A stretch of DNA of 64,000 nt from Mycobacterium sp. 852002-40037_SCH5390672 (lineage in GTDB: Bacteria; Actinomycetota; Actinomycetes; Mycobacteriales; Mycobacteriaceae), in assembly GCF_001665875.1 (NCBI RefSeq), contig NZ_LZTA01000069.1, forward strand, positions 186,001 through 250,000, given 5' to 3'. A program made the translations under genes and the position numbers. Numbering within the stretch: the first letter of the stretch is position 1; every line of letters starts with the position of its first letter. The notes beneath the pieces were generated by a model, which saw only the letters and a program-made list of their open reading frames with translations, was not told where the DNA came from and did no database searches. Of this stretch, positions 51,211 to 60,791 are shown piece by piece.

Positions 51211-51996
51211 ATGTTTAGCGACACGCAATTGCGGTACTCCGGCGCGGTGACGGGGATTCTCTGCACGAAGCGGTCGGCCGCCGACCCGGTGGACGCCGCG
51301 CCCCAGGCGGTTGCCGCGACGGGCGTCGCGGTGCTCCCCTCGTTCGATGTGAGGCGAAGTCTGGGCGTGGGCCGAGAAGAGTGGATGCGGTTTGCCAGGC
51401 ATTGGCGGCATTTGGCGCCTGACCCCTACGCGGCGCAGCTGGGGGTGCAGCGCCTGCGCCGTTACGGCCAATTCTCTTTTCGCGATGGGATCCTGCATCC
51501 GATGCCCAACGGCACGTTCCTGCAGCCGGAGGACTCCAATCCTCTCTACATCGGCAAGGGTCGTGACTTCGAGCCGCTGACCGACGCGTTCGCTGCAGAT
51601 CCCTTGCTGCATAAGGTGATCAAACTGCTGGCACGGGTGGCCGCGGCCCTGGACGACATCACCGACTGGAACGTCAAGGTGCATCCGTTCCGCATCCGAT
51701 CCTACGACTCCAAAGCCGGGGGCGGCCGGCCGACACCTGAGGGCATGCACCGTGACGGTGTCACCCTGGTCAGCTCACTTTTGGTGGGACGGCGCAATAC
51801 CCTCGGCGGCCAGAGCTTGGTGTGCGACCTGGATGGCCGGCAGTTGCTGACGACGACGCTGACCGAGCCCGGCACGTTGCTGGTGGGCGACGATCGCCGC
51901 ACTATCCACGGCGTTTCCTCGATCCGCCCGATCGACTGCTACGGACCGGCGCAGCGCGACGTCCTGGTGATCACTTTCGCGTCCCGCTGGCCTTGA
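51211..51996 (+). CDS. 2-oxoglutarate/Fe(II) dioxygenase family protein (PF10014-like)
   Basis: 261 residues. The iron-binding facial triad is H180-x-D182 in EGMHRDGVTLVSSLL and H233 in RRTIHGVSSI. The N-terminal RYGQFSFRDG and the FLQPEDSNPLYIGKGRDFEPL strands match the family of free amino acid hydroxylases (isoleucine 4-hydroxylase, BsmA). It likely hydroxylates an amino acid with O2 and 2-oxoglutarate; the substrate is not shown. The ATG has no strong ribosome binding site (AAGCGGGG). Confidence 0.85.
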   Translation: MFSDTQLRYSGAVTGILCTKRSAADPVDAAPQAVAATGVAVLPSFDVRRSLGVGREEWMRFARHWRHLAPDPYAAQLGVQRLRRYGQFSFRDGILHPMPNGTFLQPEDSNPLYIGKGRDFEPLTDAFAADPLLHKVIKLLARVAAALDDITDWNVKVHPFRIRSYDSKAGGGRPTPEGMHRDGVTLVSSLLVGRRNTLGGQSLVCDLDGRQLLTTTLTEPGTLLVGDDRRTIHGVSSIRPIDCYGPAQRDVLVITFASRWP

Positions 51997-52122
51997 TCGC
52001 CTCGATCGTGGAAAGTGTTGTGGTAGAGCAGGAATAGGACGGGCCACCGCACAGGGCTGGCGCGTGGCGCGCCACGTCGAACAAACCCTCGTCGTGATGA
52101 ATTCTGTTGCACACTAATTCAC

Positions 52123-52566
52123 ATGGCATCCCAAGGCTCAATTCAGCGTCGGTTAGAGAGATTGGTCTTCAATCCCTTGTTCAGGGCCGTGCTGCGACTC
52201 GGCATTGCGCCGCGCGCGTTTGCGCTCTTGGAGACCACTGGACGGCGCAGTGGTCAGCGGCGCCTGACTCCGGTCGGCAACGGACTCGACGATGATGTGT
52301 TCTGGTTGGTTTCCGAGCACGGAAGGGCCTGTGACTACGTGAAAAATCTCGTCGTGGATCCGAGTGTGCGTGTCAAAGTGGGCCGGCGCTGGTACAGCGG
52401 CTCTGCCACCGTTCTCGACGATGATGATGCTCATGCTCGGCGGCGACGACTTGATGAAGCCAACGGATTTAGTGGCCGTGCTGACGGCTTCATTTTCCGT
52501 GTCTCAGCCAGCGTTCCGGTCACTGTCCGAATCGACCTCGAGCGTGACTTACCTAGTGATGGCTAG
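52123..52566 (+). CDS. Deazaflavin (F420)-dependent nitroreductase-family protein (Ddn-like)
   Basis: 147 residues. LLETTGRRSGQRRLTPV, DDVFWLVSEHGRACDYVKNLVVDPSVRVKVGRRWYSGSATVLDDDDAHARRRRLDEAN follow the Ddn/FDOR-B order, including the N-P-x-V strand and late Asp run. F420H2-dependent reductases of this family act on quinones or nitro compounds. The N-terminus (RRLERLVFNPLFRAVLRLG) is an amphipathic helix that could attach it to membrane. It stands alone. Confidence 0.87.
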   Translation: MASQGSIQRRLERLVFNPLFRAVLRLGIAPRAFALLETTGRRSGQRRLTPVGNGLDDDVFWLVSEHGRACDYVKNLVVDPSVRVKVGRRWYSGSATVLDDDDAHARRRRLDEANGFSGRADGFIFRVSASVPVTVRIDLERDLPSDG

Positions 52567-52978
52567 GGCGTGGCGGCTCCGTCAGGTGATTGATCCGATA
52601 TTTCCCGACACTGCGATGGATCACAGCGAGGCGATAGCGGCCGGCCTGGGGTGGGCCCGGTTGCATGCCAGCCGGTATCACCTAGGCCCATCGACCGGGT
52701 CGTAGGGAGAACGGCGGCGGATTTCGGCTTCCACGCGAAAGGGTCGGATTGCGGCCCCAAACTCGGCGCGCTGTCTTAGGCTGTTTAGACGACAATTGTG
52801 CCCGTGACGACGATCGACTTGAGTCCCCAACGCCCATGGCGGGGTTGCCGCGACGCGCGCCGGTAAGCAGAAGGATGCGAGGAATATGGGTGTCGAGCGG
52901 CTAGAACGACAGCCGTTGTCGCGACCTACCTGTGCCCGTACAGGCCTATCCGTCTAACAGCCGGACCGAGGACTCGAT
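52567..52978. other. Gene-free stretch upstream of the LuxR-type regulator
   Basis: 412 bp with no supported gene. A promoter for the 920-residue regulator must lie here; the sequence just before its ATG has no strong ribosome binding site. I see no larger repeat or clear terminator hairpin. Confidence 0.3.
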
Positions 52979-55741
52979 ATGGCGGAGCAGTTCGTCAGCC
53001 GGCGACCGGAAAGGCAAGTCCTTGCTGAGTTTATTGACTCGGTGCCGCGACAGCCTTGTGCCCTGGTTCTCGAAGGAGAACCGGGCATCGGTAAGACGAC
53101 GCTGTGGCTTGAGGCCCTGGACCAGGCCCGGGCACGTGGCTTTCGAGCGCTGAGCTGCCGGGCGGCCGCCGCCGAGTCGGTACTGGCTTACACCCTGTTG
53201 GCCGACCTGCTCAGCGAGGTCGATGACTCAATCTGGGCGGACCTGCCGACGCCGCAGCGGCGGGCCCTGGATGGCGCGCTGTTGCGGCACCGTGTCGACG
53301 CCCATGAGATCGATCCCAGGGCAGTGGCGGCGGGGTTTGTGGCCGTCGTCTCCCGGTTGGCCGCTGAAGGCCCGGTGCTGATCGCAATCGATGACCTGCA
53401 GTGGGTGGATACCTCCAGCGCCCACGTGGTGTCGTTCGCGGCGCGACGGCTTCCGGTCGGTGCGGCCTTGGTGTGCACAAGCCGTACCGCCGAGGCTGCA
53501 TCGCGGCTGCAGCTGCCCACCCCAGATGAAGTGCGTCGAATTCGGTTGCAGCCGTTGAGCTTTGCCGAATTGCATCAGGTTCTGTTGACGCGACTGGGTA
53601 GGTCCGTCTCGCGTCCCACCCTCCTGCGTATTCATGAGATGGCGGGCGGGAACCCCTTTTTCGCGCTGGAATTGACCCGGGAACTCGGCGCCGAAGGCCG
53701 CGCCTCCGGATTGAGCCTGCCGAGTAGCCTCAATGACCTAGTCCGTTCGAGGATCAGCCGGGTCGGCGCCGAGGACGTCCTCCTTGCAATGGCCAGCCTT
53801 CCCGATCCGACGGTGTGGGTGGTTGCGCGGGCCACCGACTCGACTCCGGACCAGGTGGTGGAGTCGCTCGGAGATGCCGAGACCCAAGCGGTGGTGGCCA
53901 TCGACGGAAACCAGCTGCGCTTCACCCACCCGATTCTGGCGCACGGCGTCTACAGCGCAGCGCCACCTCGCCGCCGCCGCGAAATGCACCGGCGTCTGGC
54001 CGAACTCGTCACCGAACCGGAGTTGCGCGCCCGACACCTCGCTCTGTCCGACGCGACAGGCGAGCCTCAGACTGTGGAAGCCCTTGATGCCGCAGCAGAG
54101 ATGGCGCGGGCCAGGGGCGCGCCCGCCGCCGCCGCCGAGTTGCTCGAGCTGGCGATTGGCCTCGGCGGTGATACCGCGGAGCGCCGAATCAAGTCAGCGA
54201 CCTACCACTTCAACGCCGGCGATGCCGGGCGCGCCCGGGCCGTACTGGAGCAAACCGTCGAACGGCCTGCGCCGGCACGACTTCGGGCGGCGGCATTGCG
54301 GCTGCTGGGGCAATGGAGTTTGCTCGATGGCAGTTCACGTGAGGCCGCCGACCTACTGGACCGCGCGCTCGCCGATGTGGGGAACGATCTCGCGTTACGT
54401 ACCCTGATCTTGGTCCCGCTGTCATTCGCGCTACTCAACGTCGGCCAACGCACTCGTGCCGCACAAAGCGTTGACGACGCCGTCGCCAGTGCTGAGGCAC
54501 ACGGCCAACCAGGCCTTCTCAGCCAGGCTTTGGGCATGCAAGTGCTGGTGCAATTCCTGCTCGGCGGGGGCCTCGACGAATCCCGCCTGCAGCGCGCACT
54601 TGAGTTAGACGACTCCGAAGCGCCCGTCTCGGCGCAGCTGCGCCCTAGGATGCACAGCGCGATACTGGTGGCCGCAACAGGTCGTCTCGAGCAGGCGCGA
54701 GTGGAATTGCGCGCCATCAGGCGCAGCTACATCGAGCGCGGCGAGGAAAGCGAACTGATCCTGTTCGCATTCCACAGCGGTCTCAACGAGATTTGGCGCG
54801 GTGACTTCGCTGAGGCAACTCGGACCGCCGACGACGCCATGGAGCGTGCGCAACAACTGGGCCGGGACTTGCCGCTATCGGTGGCCCTCATGCTGCGTGC
54901 CGCGGCCGCGGCGTACACCGGTCTTGAGCACGACTCCCGGCGAGACGCCGGCCAAGCCCTCGCAGTCGGCGAGCGGTGTGACTCTCCGGGCTTGGTGATG
55001 GTGTGGCCGGTCACCACGTTGGCCTTTCTTGATGTCTCCGTGGGTAACTACGATGCCGCGCTGCACACACTCGAGCCTCTGTTGCGTGCCTTCAACGAGG
55101 CGTCGGACGGAACCGAGATCTTTGTCGCACCATTTCTTCCCGATGCCATCGAAGCGATGATCGGTCTCGGCCGCTTCGACGGGGCGGAGCCGCTGATCGA
55201 AGCCCTCGAGCGCAATGGCCGCCGGCTTGATCGCCCCTGGATGTTGGCCATCGGCGCACGCGGTCGAGCGATGTTGCAGGCCGGGCGCGGCGACCTGAGT
55301 GCCGCCACCATAACCGCCGATCTCGCCATGGCAGAACACCAACGCCTTCCGATGCCGTTCGAGCGCGCTCGCACGCAACTCCTGCTAGGCCAGCTGCAAC
55401 GTCGACAGCGCCACCGCGACACAGCCAAGGCGACATTACGAGACGCCCTGCAGACCTTTGAACAGCTCGGCGCCAAGTTGTGGGTGGATCGCCTGAAAAC
55501 CGAACTGACACGTGGCGTTTCGGGAAAACGGAGCTCCGACGGGCTCACCCCGCAGCAACAGCGCGTCGCCGAGCTGGCTGTCTCAGGAATGACCAACCGC
55601 GACATCGCCGCCACGCTGTTCATCAGCGTCAAAACCGTCGAAGTCAACCTCAGCCACATCTACCGCAAACTCAACATCCGCTCCCGAACGCAGCTCTATC
55701 AAGAACTTCAAGCCTCGAAATCAGAATCCGATACGGATTAA
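52979..55741 (+). CDS. Large ATP-binding LuxR-type (LAL) transcriptional regulator
   Basis: 920 residues. An N-terminal STAND-type ATPase has the P-loop GEPGIGKTT (33-41) and Walker B VLIAIDDLQWVD; the middle (about 370-840) is a TPR-like helical repeat region (ARARGAPAAAAELLELAIGL, LLDRALADVGNDLALRTLILVPLSFALLNVG); the C-terminal LuxR HTH (about 855-915) is LTPQQQRVAELAVSGMTNRDIAATLFISVKTVEVNLSHIYRKLNI. These proteins bind inducers or partner proteins and switch with ATP. No obvious target is adjacent; the flanking genes are of unknown function. Confidence 0.92.
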   Translation: MAEQFVSRRPERQVLAEFIDSVPRQPCALVLEGEPGIGKTTLWLEALDQARARGFRALSCRAAAAESVLAYTLLADLLSEVDDSIWADLPTPQRRALDGALLRHRVDAHEIDPRAVAAGFVAVVSRLAAEGPVLIAIDDLQWVDTSSAHVVSFAARRLPVGAALVCTSRTAEAASRLQLPTPDEVRRIRLQPLSFAELHQVLLTRLGRSVSRPTLLRIHEMAGGNPFFALELTRELGAEGRASGLSLPSSLNDLVRSRISRVGAEDVLLAMASLPDPTVWVVARATDSTPDQVVESLGDAETQAVVAIDGNQLRFTHPILAHGVYSAAPPRRRREMHRRLAELVTEPELRARHLALSDATGEPQTVEALDAAAEMARARGAPAAAAELLELAIGLGGDTAERRIKSATYHFNAGDAGRARAVLEQTVERPAPARLRAAALRLLGQWSLLDGSSREAADLLDRALADVGNDLALRTLILVPLSFALLNVGQRTRAAQSVDDAVASAEAHGQPGLLSQALGMQVLVQFLLGGGLDESRLQRALELDDSEAPVSAQLRPRMHSAILVAATGRLEQARVELRAIRRSYIERGEESELILFAFHSGLNEIWRGDFAEATRTADDAMERAQQLGRDLPLSVALMLRAAAAAYTGLEHDSRRDAGQALAVGERCDSPGLVMVWPVTTLAFLDVSVGNYDAALHTLEPLLRAFNEASDGTEIFVAPFLPDAIEAMIGLGRFDGAEPLIEALERNGRRLDRPWMLAIGARGRAMLQAGRGDLSAATITADLAMAEHQRLPMPFERARTQLLLGQLQRRQRHRDTAKATLRDALQTFEQLGAKLWVDRLKTELTRGVSGKRSSDGLTPQQQRVAELAVSGMTNRDIAATLFISVKTVEVNLSHIYRKLNIRSRTQLYQELQASKSESDTD

Positions 55742-55891
55742 GGTCCCTTACGGGGACGACACCGGTAATGGGCCAATCACTGACACCGGACCCAGATCAG
55801 TCGCGGTAAACGGAACTGTCAGAAGGTCGTTGTGTTCAAAGTCGAGGTTGGCGACCGAGTAGGGTTGTGCGGCAGTCCGATTTGCGCGATC

Positions 55892-56602
55892 CTACAGATA
55901 CGCGATTGTGGCGGCGGCGATTCCGATAGTGATGAGCAGCGGTATCAACCTCCACAGCTGTGTTCGCGGCAACGTATCCGCCGCGGTCACGACGTCGCTG
56001 TCGGCGTTGGCGCGCAACGACTCCACGTGTTGAGTCAGGTGGTCCCTCCGGTACCTGAGCCAAGCGTAGTAGGCCGCGATGTACAGCGCGCCCCCAACCC
56101 GGAACGTGGCTTGCCGAATGTCATTGCCTACAAAGGCCACAACCCCGGCCAGGAGCAATAGTGCAGGCACCAACCATGCGCTCGGCCTCGCCCTCCATCC
56201 GCGCAGCGCGCGGCGCACGTAGGCCAGCTTGAGCGTGCCTATCCTGACGGCAGCGGCAAGCACGCGCGGATCAGAAGGAATCTCACCGCGGTGCAATGCC
56301 ATACCGATTTGGGCGCGCTGCTCGGCGCTGAGCCCCATCAGTGCCGCAGCGTAAGCCTGGCGCATCGGGCGCTGAACGAAAACCACCGACGCAGCAATGA
56401 GTAGGCCAAACCCCGCCACCGTGAGCAGTCCCCACAACGACCCAGTCACGGTGAAAAAGCTTGGGGACCGTAGCGCCGCGATCGCGGCGAGCGTGGCTGC
56501 GGCCAGCGCAGCACTCACCAGCCAGCTCACCCACCACGGCGCGAGAACACTTCGGGCCGATACAGGTTGAACGTCGGCTCTCTCAAAACCAGGTCGCGTC
56601 AT
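55892..56602 (-). CDS. Membrane protein of unknown function
   Basis: 236 residues with four to five hydrophobic helices (VSWLVSAALAAATLAAIAAL, LWGLLTVAGFGLLIAASVVF, SAWLVPALLLLAGVVAFVG, LIPLLITIGIAAATIAYL). Between them lies a cytosolic LMGLSAEQRAQIGMALHRGEIPSDPRVLAAAVRIG segment. ATG 56602 follows the stop of the upstream gene by 5 bp, so the two form a small operon. I do not recognise the family. Confidence 0.7.
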   Translation of the reverse strand: MTRPGFERADVQPVSARSVLAPWWVSWLVSAALAAATLAAIAALRSPSFFTVTGSLWGLLTVAGFGLLIAASVVFVQRPMRQAYAAALMGLSAEQRAQIGMALHRGEIPSDPRVLAAAVRIGTLKLAYVRRALRGWRARPSAWLVPALLLLAGVVAFVGNDIRQATFRVGGALYIAAYYAWLRYRRDHLTQHVESLRANADSDVVTAADTLPRTQLWRLIPLLITIGIAAATIAYL

Positions 56603-56607
56603 TCTTC

Positions 56608-57123
56608 TCAGCTCTCGCTTACTCGGGGAAGCTCGCGCGCCGTCGGACTCAGCGCCTCGCGCCACTGCAGTCGCTCGCTCATCATCAAGAAGTCGTAGAC
56701 CGCGAACCATGACTCGCGTTCGTAGTCTCGCGGCATGCCGAAGGACACGATCCACGGGGGCGACGAGGGTTCGCTGATCTCGAAGAGAGTCCCCGCGCCG
56801 AGCTTCGGCCACTTGATGTGGTACGCGCCGCGAGGAAATTCGAAAACCGTCACCTCCTCGCCGGCTTTGACGCGCTCCGCGAGATCGGGGATTTGCAGTC
56901 GCCGTGCCAGCCAACCGCCATGTTTCAATTTGTGTCCCCTCACCAGGGTGCAGCGCACCGTCCGGTCGGTGAGTTCCAGTCGCGCTAACGGGCGCTCAAT
57001 CAGATCGCCGATGAAGAAGGGATTGAGACTCGCGAACACCCCAAGCCATGGGCCGCGACGCAGCAGAAAGAGCTCCGTTTGTGGGGGTGGAGTTGTCCGC
57101 AAGAACCATTCGTTTATACCCAT
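56608..57123 (-). CDS. Conserved hypothetical protein
   Basis: 171 residues with no signal peptide or membrane helix. It starts MGINEWFLRTTPPPQTELFLLRRGPWLGVFASLNPFFIGD and has strands LARLELTDRTVRCTLVRGH and a C-terminal WFAVYDFLMMSERLQW. It reads like a small soluble beta-rich domain. It is followed 5 bp later by the multi-pass membrane protein, suggesting that the two proteins work together. Family not recognised. Confidence 0.68.
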   Translation of the reverse strand: MGINEWFLRTTPPPQTELFLLRRGPWLGVFASLNPFFIGDLIERPLARLELTDRTVRCTLVRGHKLKHGGWLARRLQIPDLAERVKAGEEVTVFEFPRGAYHIKWPKLGAGTLFEISEPSSPPWIVSFGMPRDYERESWFAVYDFLMMSERLQWREALSPTARELPRVSES

Positions 57124-57893
57124 GCCGTTCTCTCCTGTCGATGTAGGTGATGCGACGCGCGTCGCGCCCGATGGCTCGCAGTCGCACTCGGCTCAGGCGC
57201 CATCAACGGGCCGTGACCATCAGGTACGCCGACCGGCCGGGGGAGGTCGGGCAACCCGCCATCATAAGGGCGACCACTGCGACCGCCGCCAAGGAGGCCG
57301 ACGATCGGCCGAGTTGCGCATTTGGTCGATGGGATGGCTGCTTCAGCTGCCGAACCCATGGTGGTCGTCGTCGGACCGCCCCAATCTTCGAAACGATTCG
57401 TCATGGGTCCCCTTTAGATTCGCAACCCGCGGTTTCACGGGCAGGACCGTCGCTTCCGACAGATCGACGCTAGCCGGGTGTAGAACCTCGACGAATCAGG
57501 GTTTTCCCTACATTTTTGGTGGAGCCTCACATCGACGACGAATTGACACCGAGCATGAGCCCTGGCCTCACCAGACGGCTGTGCGTCACCAATGAGACGG
57601 CCCGTTTCACATGTTTCACATGCGTACTTGGTTGACGAGACCAGTGCCGAACTTCTTGCTGGTCGGATACAAGTAGTCGGAGTCGACAGTGCAACAGTTA
57701 TTGATCGAAAGTTGCACTAGGACAGACAATCTGACAGAACGCCCCACGGACCGAGTTGGTTGGATCGGGGCCGACCTGATTCATCAGATATAGACGGCGA
57801 CTTCTACGGGTAACCCGCCGTATTCGATCCAGCCGTATTGATATCCCCGATGCGGCGCCGCGAGTCCGGCGGAGGGCCCTGCATGGGTCTGCC
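57124..57893. other. 770-bp gene-free stretch
   Basis: No convincing gene on either strand. It contains TTTCACATG repeated directly at 57604-57621 and the second copy of a dispersed intergenic motif (57807-57860). Open frames are Arg/Pro/Ser-rich shadows. It may be a decayed region or hold regulatory RNA; nothing specific can be shown. Confidence 0.4.
57807..57860. repeat. Dispersed intergenic motif, copy 2
   Basis: CGGGTAACCCGCCGTATTCG, then a CCAGCCGTATT part and CCCCGATGCGGCG. It starts with the small palindrome CGGGTAACCCG. Related copies are at 48252-48284 (first half) and 61025-61075 (both halves). Confidence 0.35.
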
Positions 57894-58466
57894 TCAAATC
57901 GCCCGATGGCCCGGTGGAGTCGCGTCCTCATTGAGGCCGACCCGTCGCACGCGATATCGCAGATCCGGGTGAGCCAGCAACGCGTCCACCAGCAGAACTG
58001 GCCCACCGACGCAGGTCCAGTCGTCGTCCCACAGTGTTGAGACCAGCCAGGACCGATCCGCAGGAAACATCAGGTCGGGCAACAGGTATGGACGAATTGG
58101 AGTGGCGCCGGTTCGACGCCAGCTGGCGGCTTCTTGGGGGCCGGCCTGCACTAGCACGTACGGCCATCCGGAGTACAAGCTAACCGGCGGGGCGTCGGGG
58201 AAGACGATGTCACTTCCGCCACGTTCGAGATACCCGAGCCACCATCGCTGATCCGGCGACTGGCTTTTGAGGACAGCCATGACGGCCCGATCATGGTGCG
58301 GCTGCTCTGCGGCGTTTTTGGGCAGCACGACAGTTGCGTAGTCATCGAAGACTGGCGGGATCGCTGAGATGATCGTCAAGCCGGCAGATGTCCCCGTATT
58401 GATCCAGTCGACGTCCGAAGCTATGCCGATCCGCCAGCCGTAACCGTCTCGAATGACTTCCTCCAT
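57894..58466 (-). CDS. Hypothetical protein
   Basis: 190 residues, soluble, Trp-rich (WLGYLERGGSDIVFPDAPPVSLYSGWPYVLVQAGPQEAASWRRTG). It reads DDWTCVGGPVLLVDALLAHPDLRYRVRRVG near the end. I do not recognise the family. The strand pattern could be an immunity- or Imm-like alpha/beta fold, but this is only an impression. It ends before the gene-free stretch; the AraC gene upstream on the same strand is 77 bp away. Confidence 0.65.
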   Translation of the reverse strand: MEEVIRDGYGWRIGIASDVDWINTGTSAGLTIISAIPPVFDDYATVVLPKNAAEQPHHDRAVMAVLKSQSPDQRWWLGYLERGGSDIVFPDAPPVSLYSGWPYVLVQAGPQEAASWRRTGATPIRPYLLPDLMFPADRSWLVSTLWDDDWTCVGGPVLLVDALLAHPDLRYRVRRVGLNEDATPPGHRAI

Positions 58467-58543
58467 GACTCAAGGATGAACCAACCGCGGTGGTGGGGCG
58501 CTGGTGTCAACCGGTGATGGCCGAGCACCTTCGTTCGGAACGC

Positions 58544-59461
58544 TCACAAGGCGCCCAACGCTGGCATCGATCTGCTGGACCGATATCGGCCAGGAGCGGT
58601 CCCGTACTCGCGCTTAAACGCGTTGGCGAAGGCGTATTCCGAGGTGTACCCGACTTGTTTGGCGATGCTTGCCAAAGGTGCGTCGCCACTCGTCAGCAGA
58701 CGGGCGGCGGTGGTGAGACGCCACCAGGTCACGTACGCCATCGGGGGCTGCGCTACCAGCTCGGTGAACCGGCGGGCGAATGCGGCCCGTGACAATCCCG
58801 CCGTCACGCCTAGCTCTTGTACCGTCCATGGCCGCGCGGGATCGTCGTGGATGGCGCGTAACGCCGCACCGATCTGCGGATCGCCAAGCGCCTGCGCCCA
58901 TCCCGAGGCGGGGTGCTCGTCATACCAGGCGCGCAGCAGGAACAGCAGCAGCGTATCCAGCAGAGCCGGCACCACCGCGTCGGTGCCGGGCCCCGGGTGT
59001 TCCATCTCGGCGGCGAGCAGGTCGATGGCGCCGCGCAGTGGCGCGCGTTGCCCGAGCCGGGCCGGCAAGTGGATGATGTCGGGCAACTCGTCCAGCATCG
59101 GATGTGACCGCGCGCCGTCCATGCGATACGCACCGCAGAGCATTACCGCCGACGCTTCCCCGTCTGCCTGTGCGGGTTTGATTTCATTCAACATGACCGT
59201 GTTGGACACCTCTAGCGGCGTCGACGGGCTGTCGGCCAGGCCGTGAGCGACGCCGCGGGCGGCGAACACCACATCACCGACCCCGAGCGGTATCGGATCC
59301 TTGCCCTGCGGGATCAGCCAGCCAGTCCCGGCCAGCATCACATGGAAGCCAGCGCCCGACGAGGCCTCGAACCACGCCCCCCAGGGCGCCCGCTTCGTGG
59401 TTCGCGAGGAATGCGGCCGTCCAGTGCGGACAGACGCGATAACGTCGCTCAGGACATCCAT
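58544..59461 (-). CDS. AraC-family transcriptional regulator with cupin sensor domain
   Basis: 305 residues. The N-terminal half is a cupin_6-type AraC binding domain (FHVMLAGTGWLIPQGKDPIPLGVGDVVFAARGVAHGLADSP). The C-terminal two HTH motifs read WTVQELGVTAGLSRAAFARRFTELVAQPPMAYVTWWRLTTAARLL and APLASIAKQVGYTSEYAFANAFKREYGTAPGRYR. It is divergent from the saccharopine-dehydrogenase-like gene (89 bp between starts, an AT-rich spacer), which it probably activates. Confidence 0.92.
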   Translation of the reverse strand: MDVLSDVIASVRTGRPHSSRTTKRAPWGAWFEASSGAGFHVMLAGTGWLIPQGKDPIPLGVGDVVFAARGVAHGLADSPSTPLEVSNTVMLNEIKPAQADGEASAVMLCGAYRMDGARSHPMLDELPDIIHLPARLGQRAPLRGAIDLLAAEMEHPGPGTDAVVPALLDTLLLFLLRAWYDEHPASGWAQALGDPQIGAALRAIHDDPARPWTVQELGVTAGLSRAAFARRFTELVAQPPMAYVTWWRLTTAARLLTSGDAPLASIAKQVGYTSEYAFANAFKREYGTAPGRYRSSRSMPALGAL

Positions 59462-59550
59462 ACGCCAAACCCTTTATATAAAGACGACCACGTATCTATC
59501 CAAGATCGTTAATTATTTGCCATCTTACCCAGCCGTCCTATGTTCGAGCG

Positions 59551-60579
59551 ATGAAGATCGCAATCTACGGAGCGTATGGCTACCAGGGCAGGCTCGTCGT
59601 CGCGGAACTAGCCCGTCGCGACCTCGACCTGATCCTCGTCGGACGAGACCGGGACCGCCTCGACCTGATCACCGCGCGGCTGCCCGATGCCGAGGCTCGG
59701 GTCGCCGACGCCACCGACCACGACAGTCTGGTGAGGGCGTTCCGCGGCGCCTACGCGGTGATCAACTGCGCGGGCCCCTTCACTCCGCAGGGCGCGGCTG
59801 TCGCGAACGCGGCTATCGCGGCGGGCTGCCATTACACCGACACCTCGGGCGAGCAACTCCACATCAAGCACATCTACGACACTTGCGCCGCCGATGCCGA
59901 GCGAGCCGGTGTCGTGGTCACGCCCGCAATGACCGACAGCGGCGTGCCCGGCGATCTCCTAGCCCGAGTGCTTGCCGACCATCTGGGGGGCGGCCCCCTG
60001 TTGGAAGTGCTTTCAGGACATCGCATCACGGGGTCGGCAGGCATCTCGCGGGGCTCGATGCGGTCGCTCTTCGGCACCGTCGATGTCCTCAAGACCGGGG
60101 GACTCGCATACGAGAACGGATCATGGTGCGCCGACGTCAGGCCGCGCCTGGCCACGATGGCGTTCCCCGGGGACGACCCCTCGCCGGTGACCAGGTTCGC
60201 CCTGCAGGAACCCATTTCGGTGCCCCGCCACGTCCAGGTCGCCCATGTCCAGGGTTTTGTGGAATCCGAACTAGCCCAACGGTTCTCCGGAACGATCCCC
60301 GACGACGCGATCCGCGATATGCCCGAGGGCCCGTCCGACGGCGGTCGGCGCGACCAGCGCTGGGCGATCGTCGTGGAAGTTGCCACTGTTGACGGTCGAC
60401 GTGCCCGCGCCAGCGCGCAGGGCCCCGACACGTACGGCACCACAGCCGTGATCGCCGCCGTGGGCACCCTCCAGATGGCCGCAGCGCCGGGCTGTCGCGC
60501 GCCGGCCGAGACCCTCCCGGCCGCCGATTTCCTCAACGGCCTCGCCGCCAACGGCATCACCTGGAAGATCGACGACTGA
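59551..60579 (+). CDS. Saccharopine-dehydrogenase-like NAD(P)-binding protein
   Basis: 342 residues. MKIAIYGAYGYQGRLVVAELARRDLDLILVGRDRDRL is the Rossmann beginning of the Sacchrp_dh_NADP family; VINCAGPFTPQGAAVANAAIAAGCHYTDTSGE and VTPAMTDSGVPGDLLARVLADHL follow, as in trans-acting enoyl reductases and related short oxidoreductases. The substrate is unknown. It ends at 60579 and 11 bp later a PhzF fragment begins in a different context, suggesting a fused junction. Confidence 0.87.
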   Translation: MKIAIYGAYGYQGRLVVAELARRDLDLILVGRDRDRLDLITARLPDAEARVADATDHDSLVRAFRGAYAVINCAGPFTPQGAAVANAAIAAGCHYTDTSGEQLHIKHIYDTCAADAERAGVVVTPAMTDSGVPGDLLARVLADHLGGGPLLEVLSGHRITGSAGISRGSMRSLFGTVDVLKTGGLAYENGSWCADVRPRLATMAFPGDDPSPVTRFALQEPISVPRHVQVAHVQGFVESELAQRFSGTIPDDAIRDMPEGPSDGGRRDQRWAIVVEVATVDGRRARASAQGPDTYGTTAVIAAVGTLQMAAAPGCRAPAETLPAADFLNGLAANGITWKIDD

Positions 60580-60590
60580 ATCGCTCGCGG

Positions 60591-60791
60591 GCGACCATCG
60601 ATGAGGACCCAGTCACGGCCTCAGCCCACTGCACACTTGGCGCCTACTGGGCAGTCAAGCTGAACAAGACCGCCCTGACCGGACACCAGGTATCAGCACG
60701 CGGTGGCTACGTAGACGTGCACCTGCACGGGAGCCGCGTCGACCTCACCGGAAGAGCTCTAACCGTCACGCGCGGCGAATTAACGGTCTGA
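60591..60791 (+). pseudogene. C-terminal remnant of a PhzF-family isomerase
   Basis: 66 codons ending at TGA 60789. The reading IDEDPVTASAHCTLGAYWA is the PhzF hallmark (usually GEDPVTGSAHC), followed by GHQVSARGGYVDVHLHGSRVDLTGRA and VTRGELTV, the normal PhzF C-terminus. The N-terminal two thirds (about 200 residues with the catalytic Glu region) are missing, and no start codon is in frame. It directly follows the saccharopine-dehydrogenase-like gene. Confidence 0.8.

Noticed and set aside
57114..57404. Minus-strand ORF of 96 codons starting MTNRFEDWGGPTTTT
   Set aside because: The composition turns Arg/Pro/Ser-rich and it overlaps the start of the gene at 57123 in another frame. No support beyond an ATG.
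57604..57621. TTTCACATG direct repeat as an integration site
   Set aside because: Nine bases repeated twice next to each other, with no integrase, tRNA or element ends nearby.
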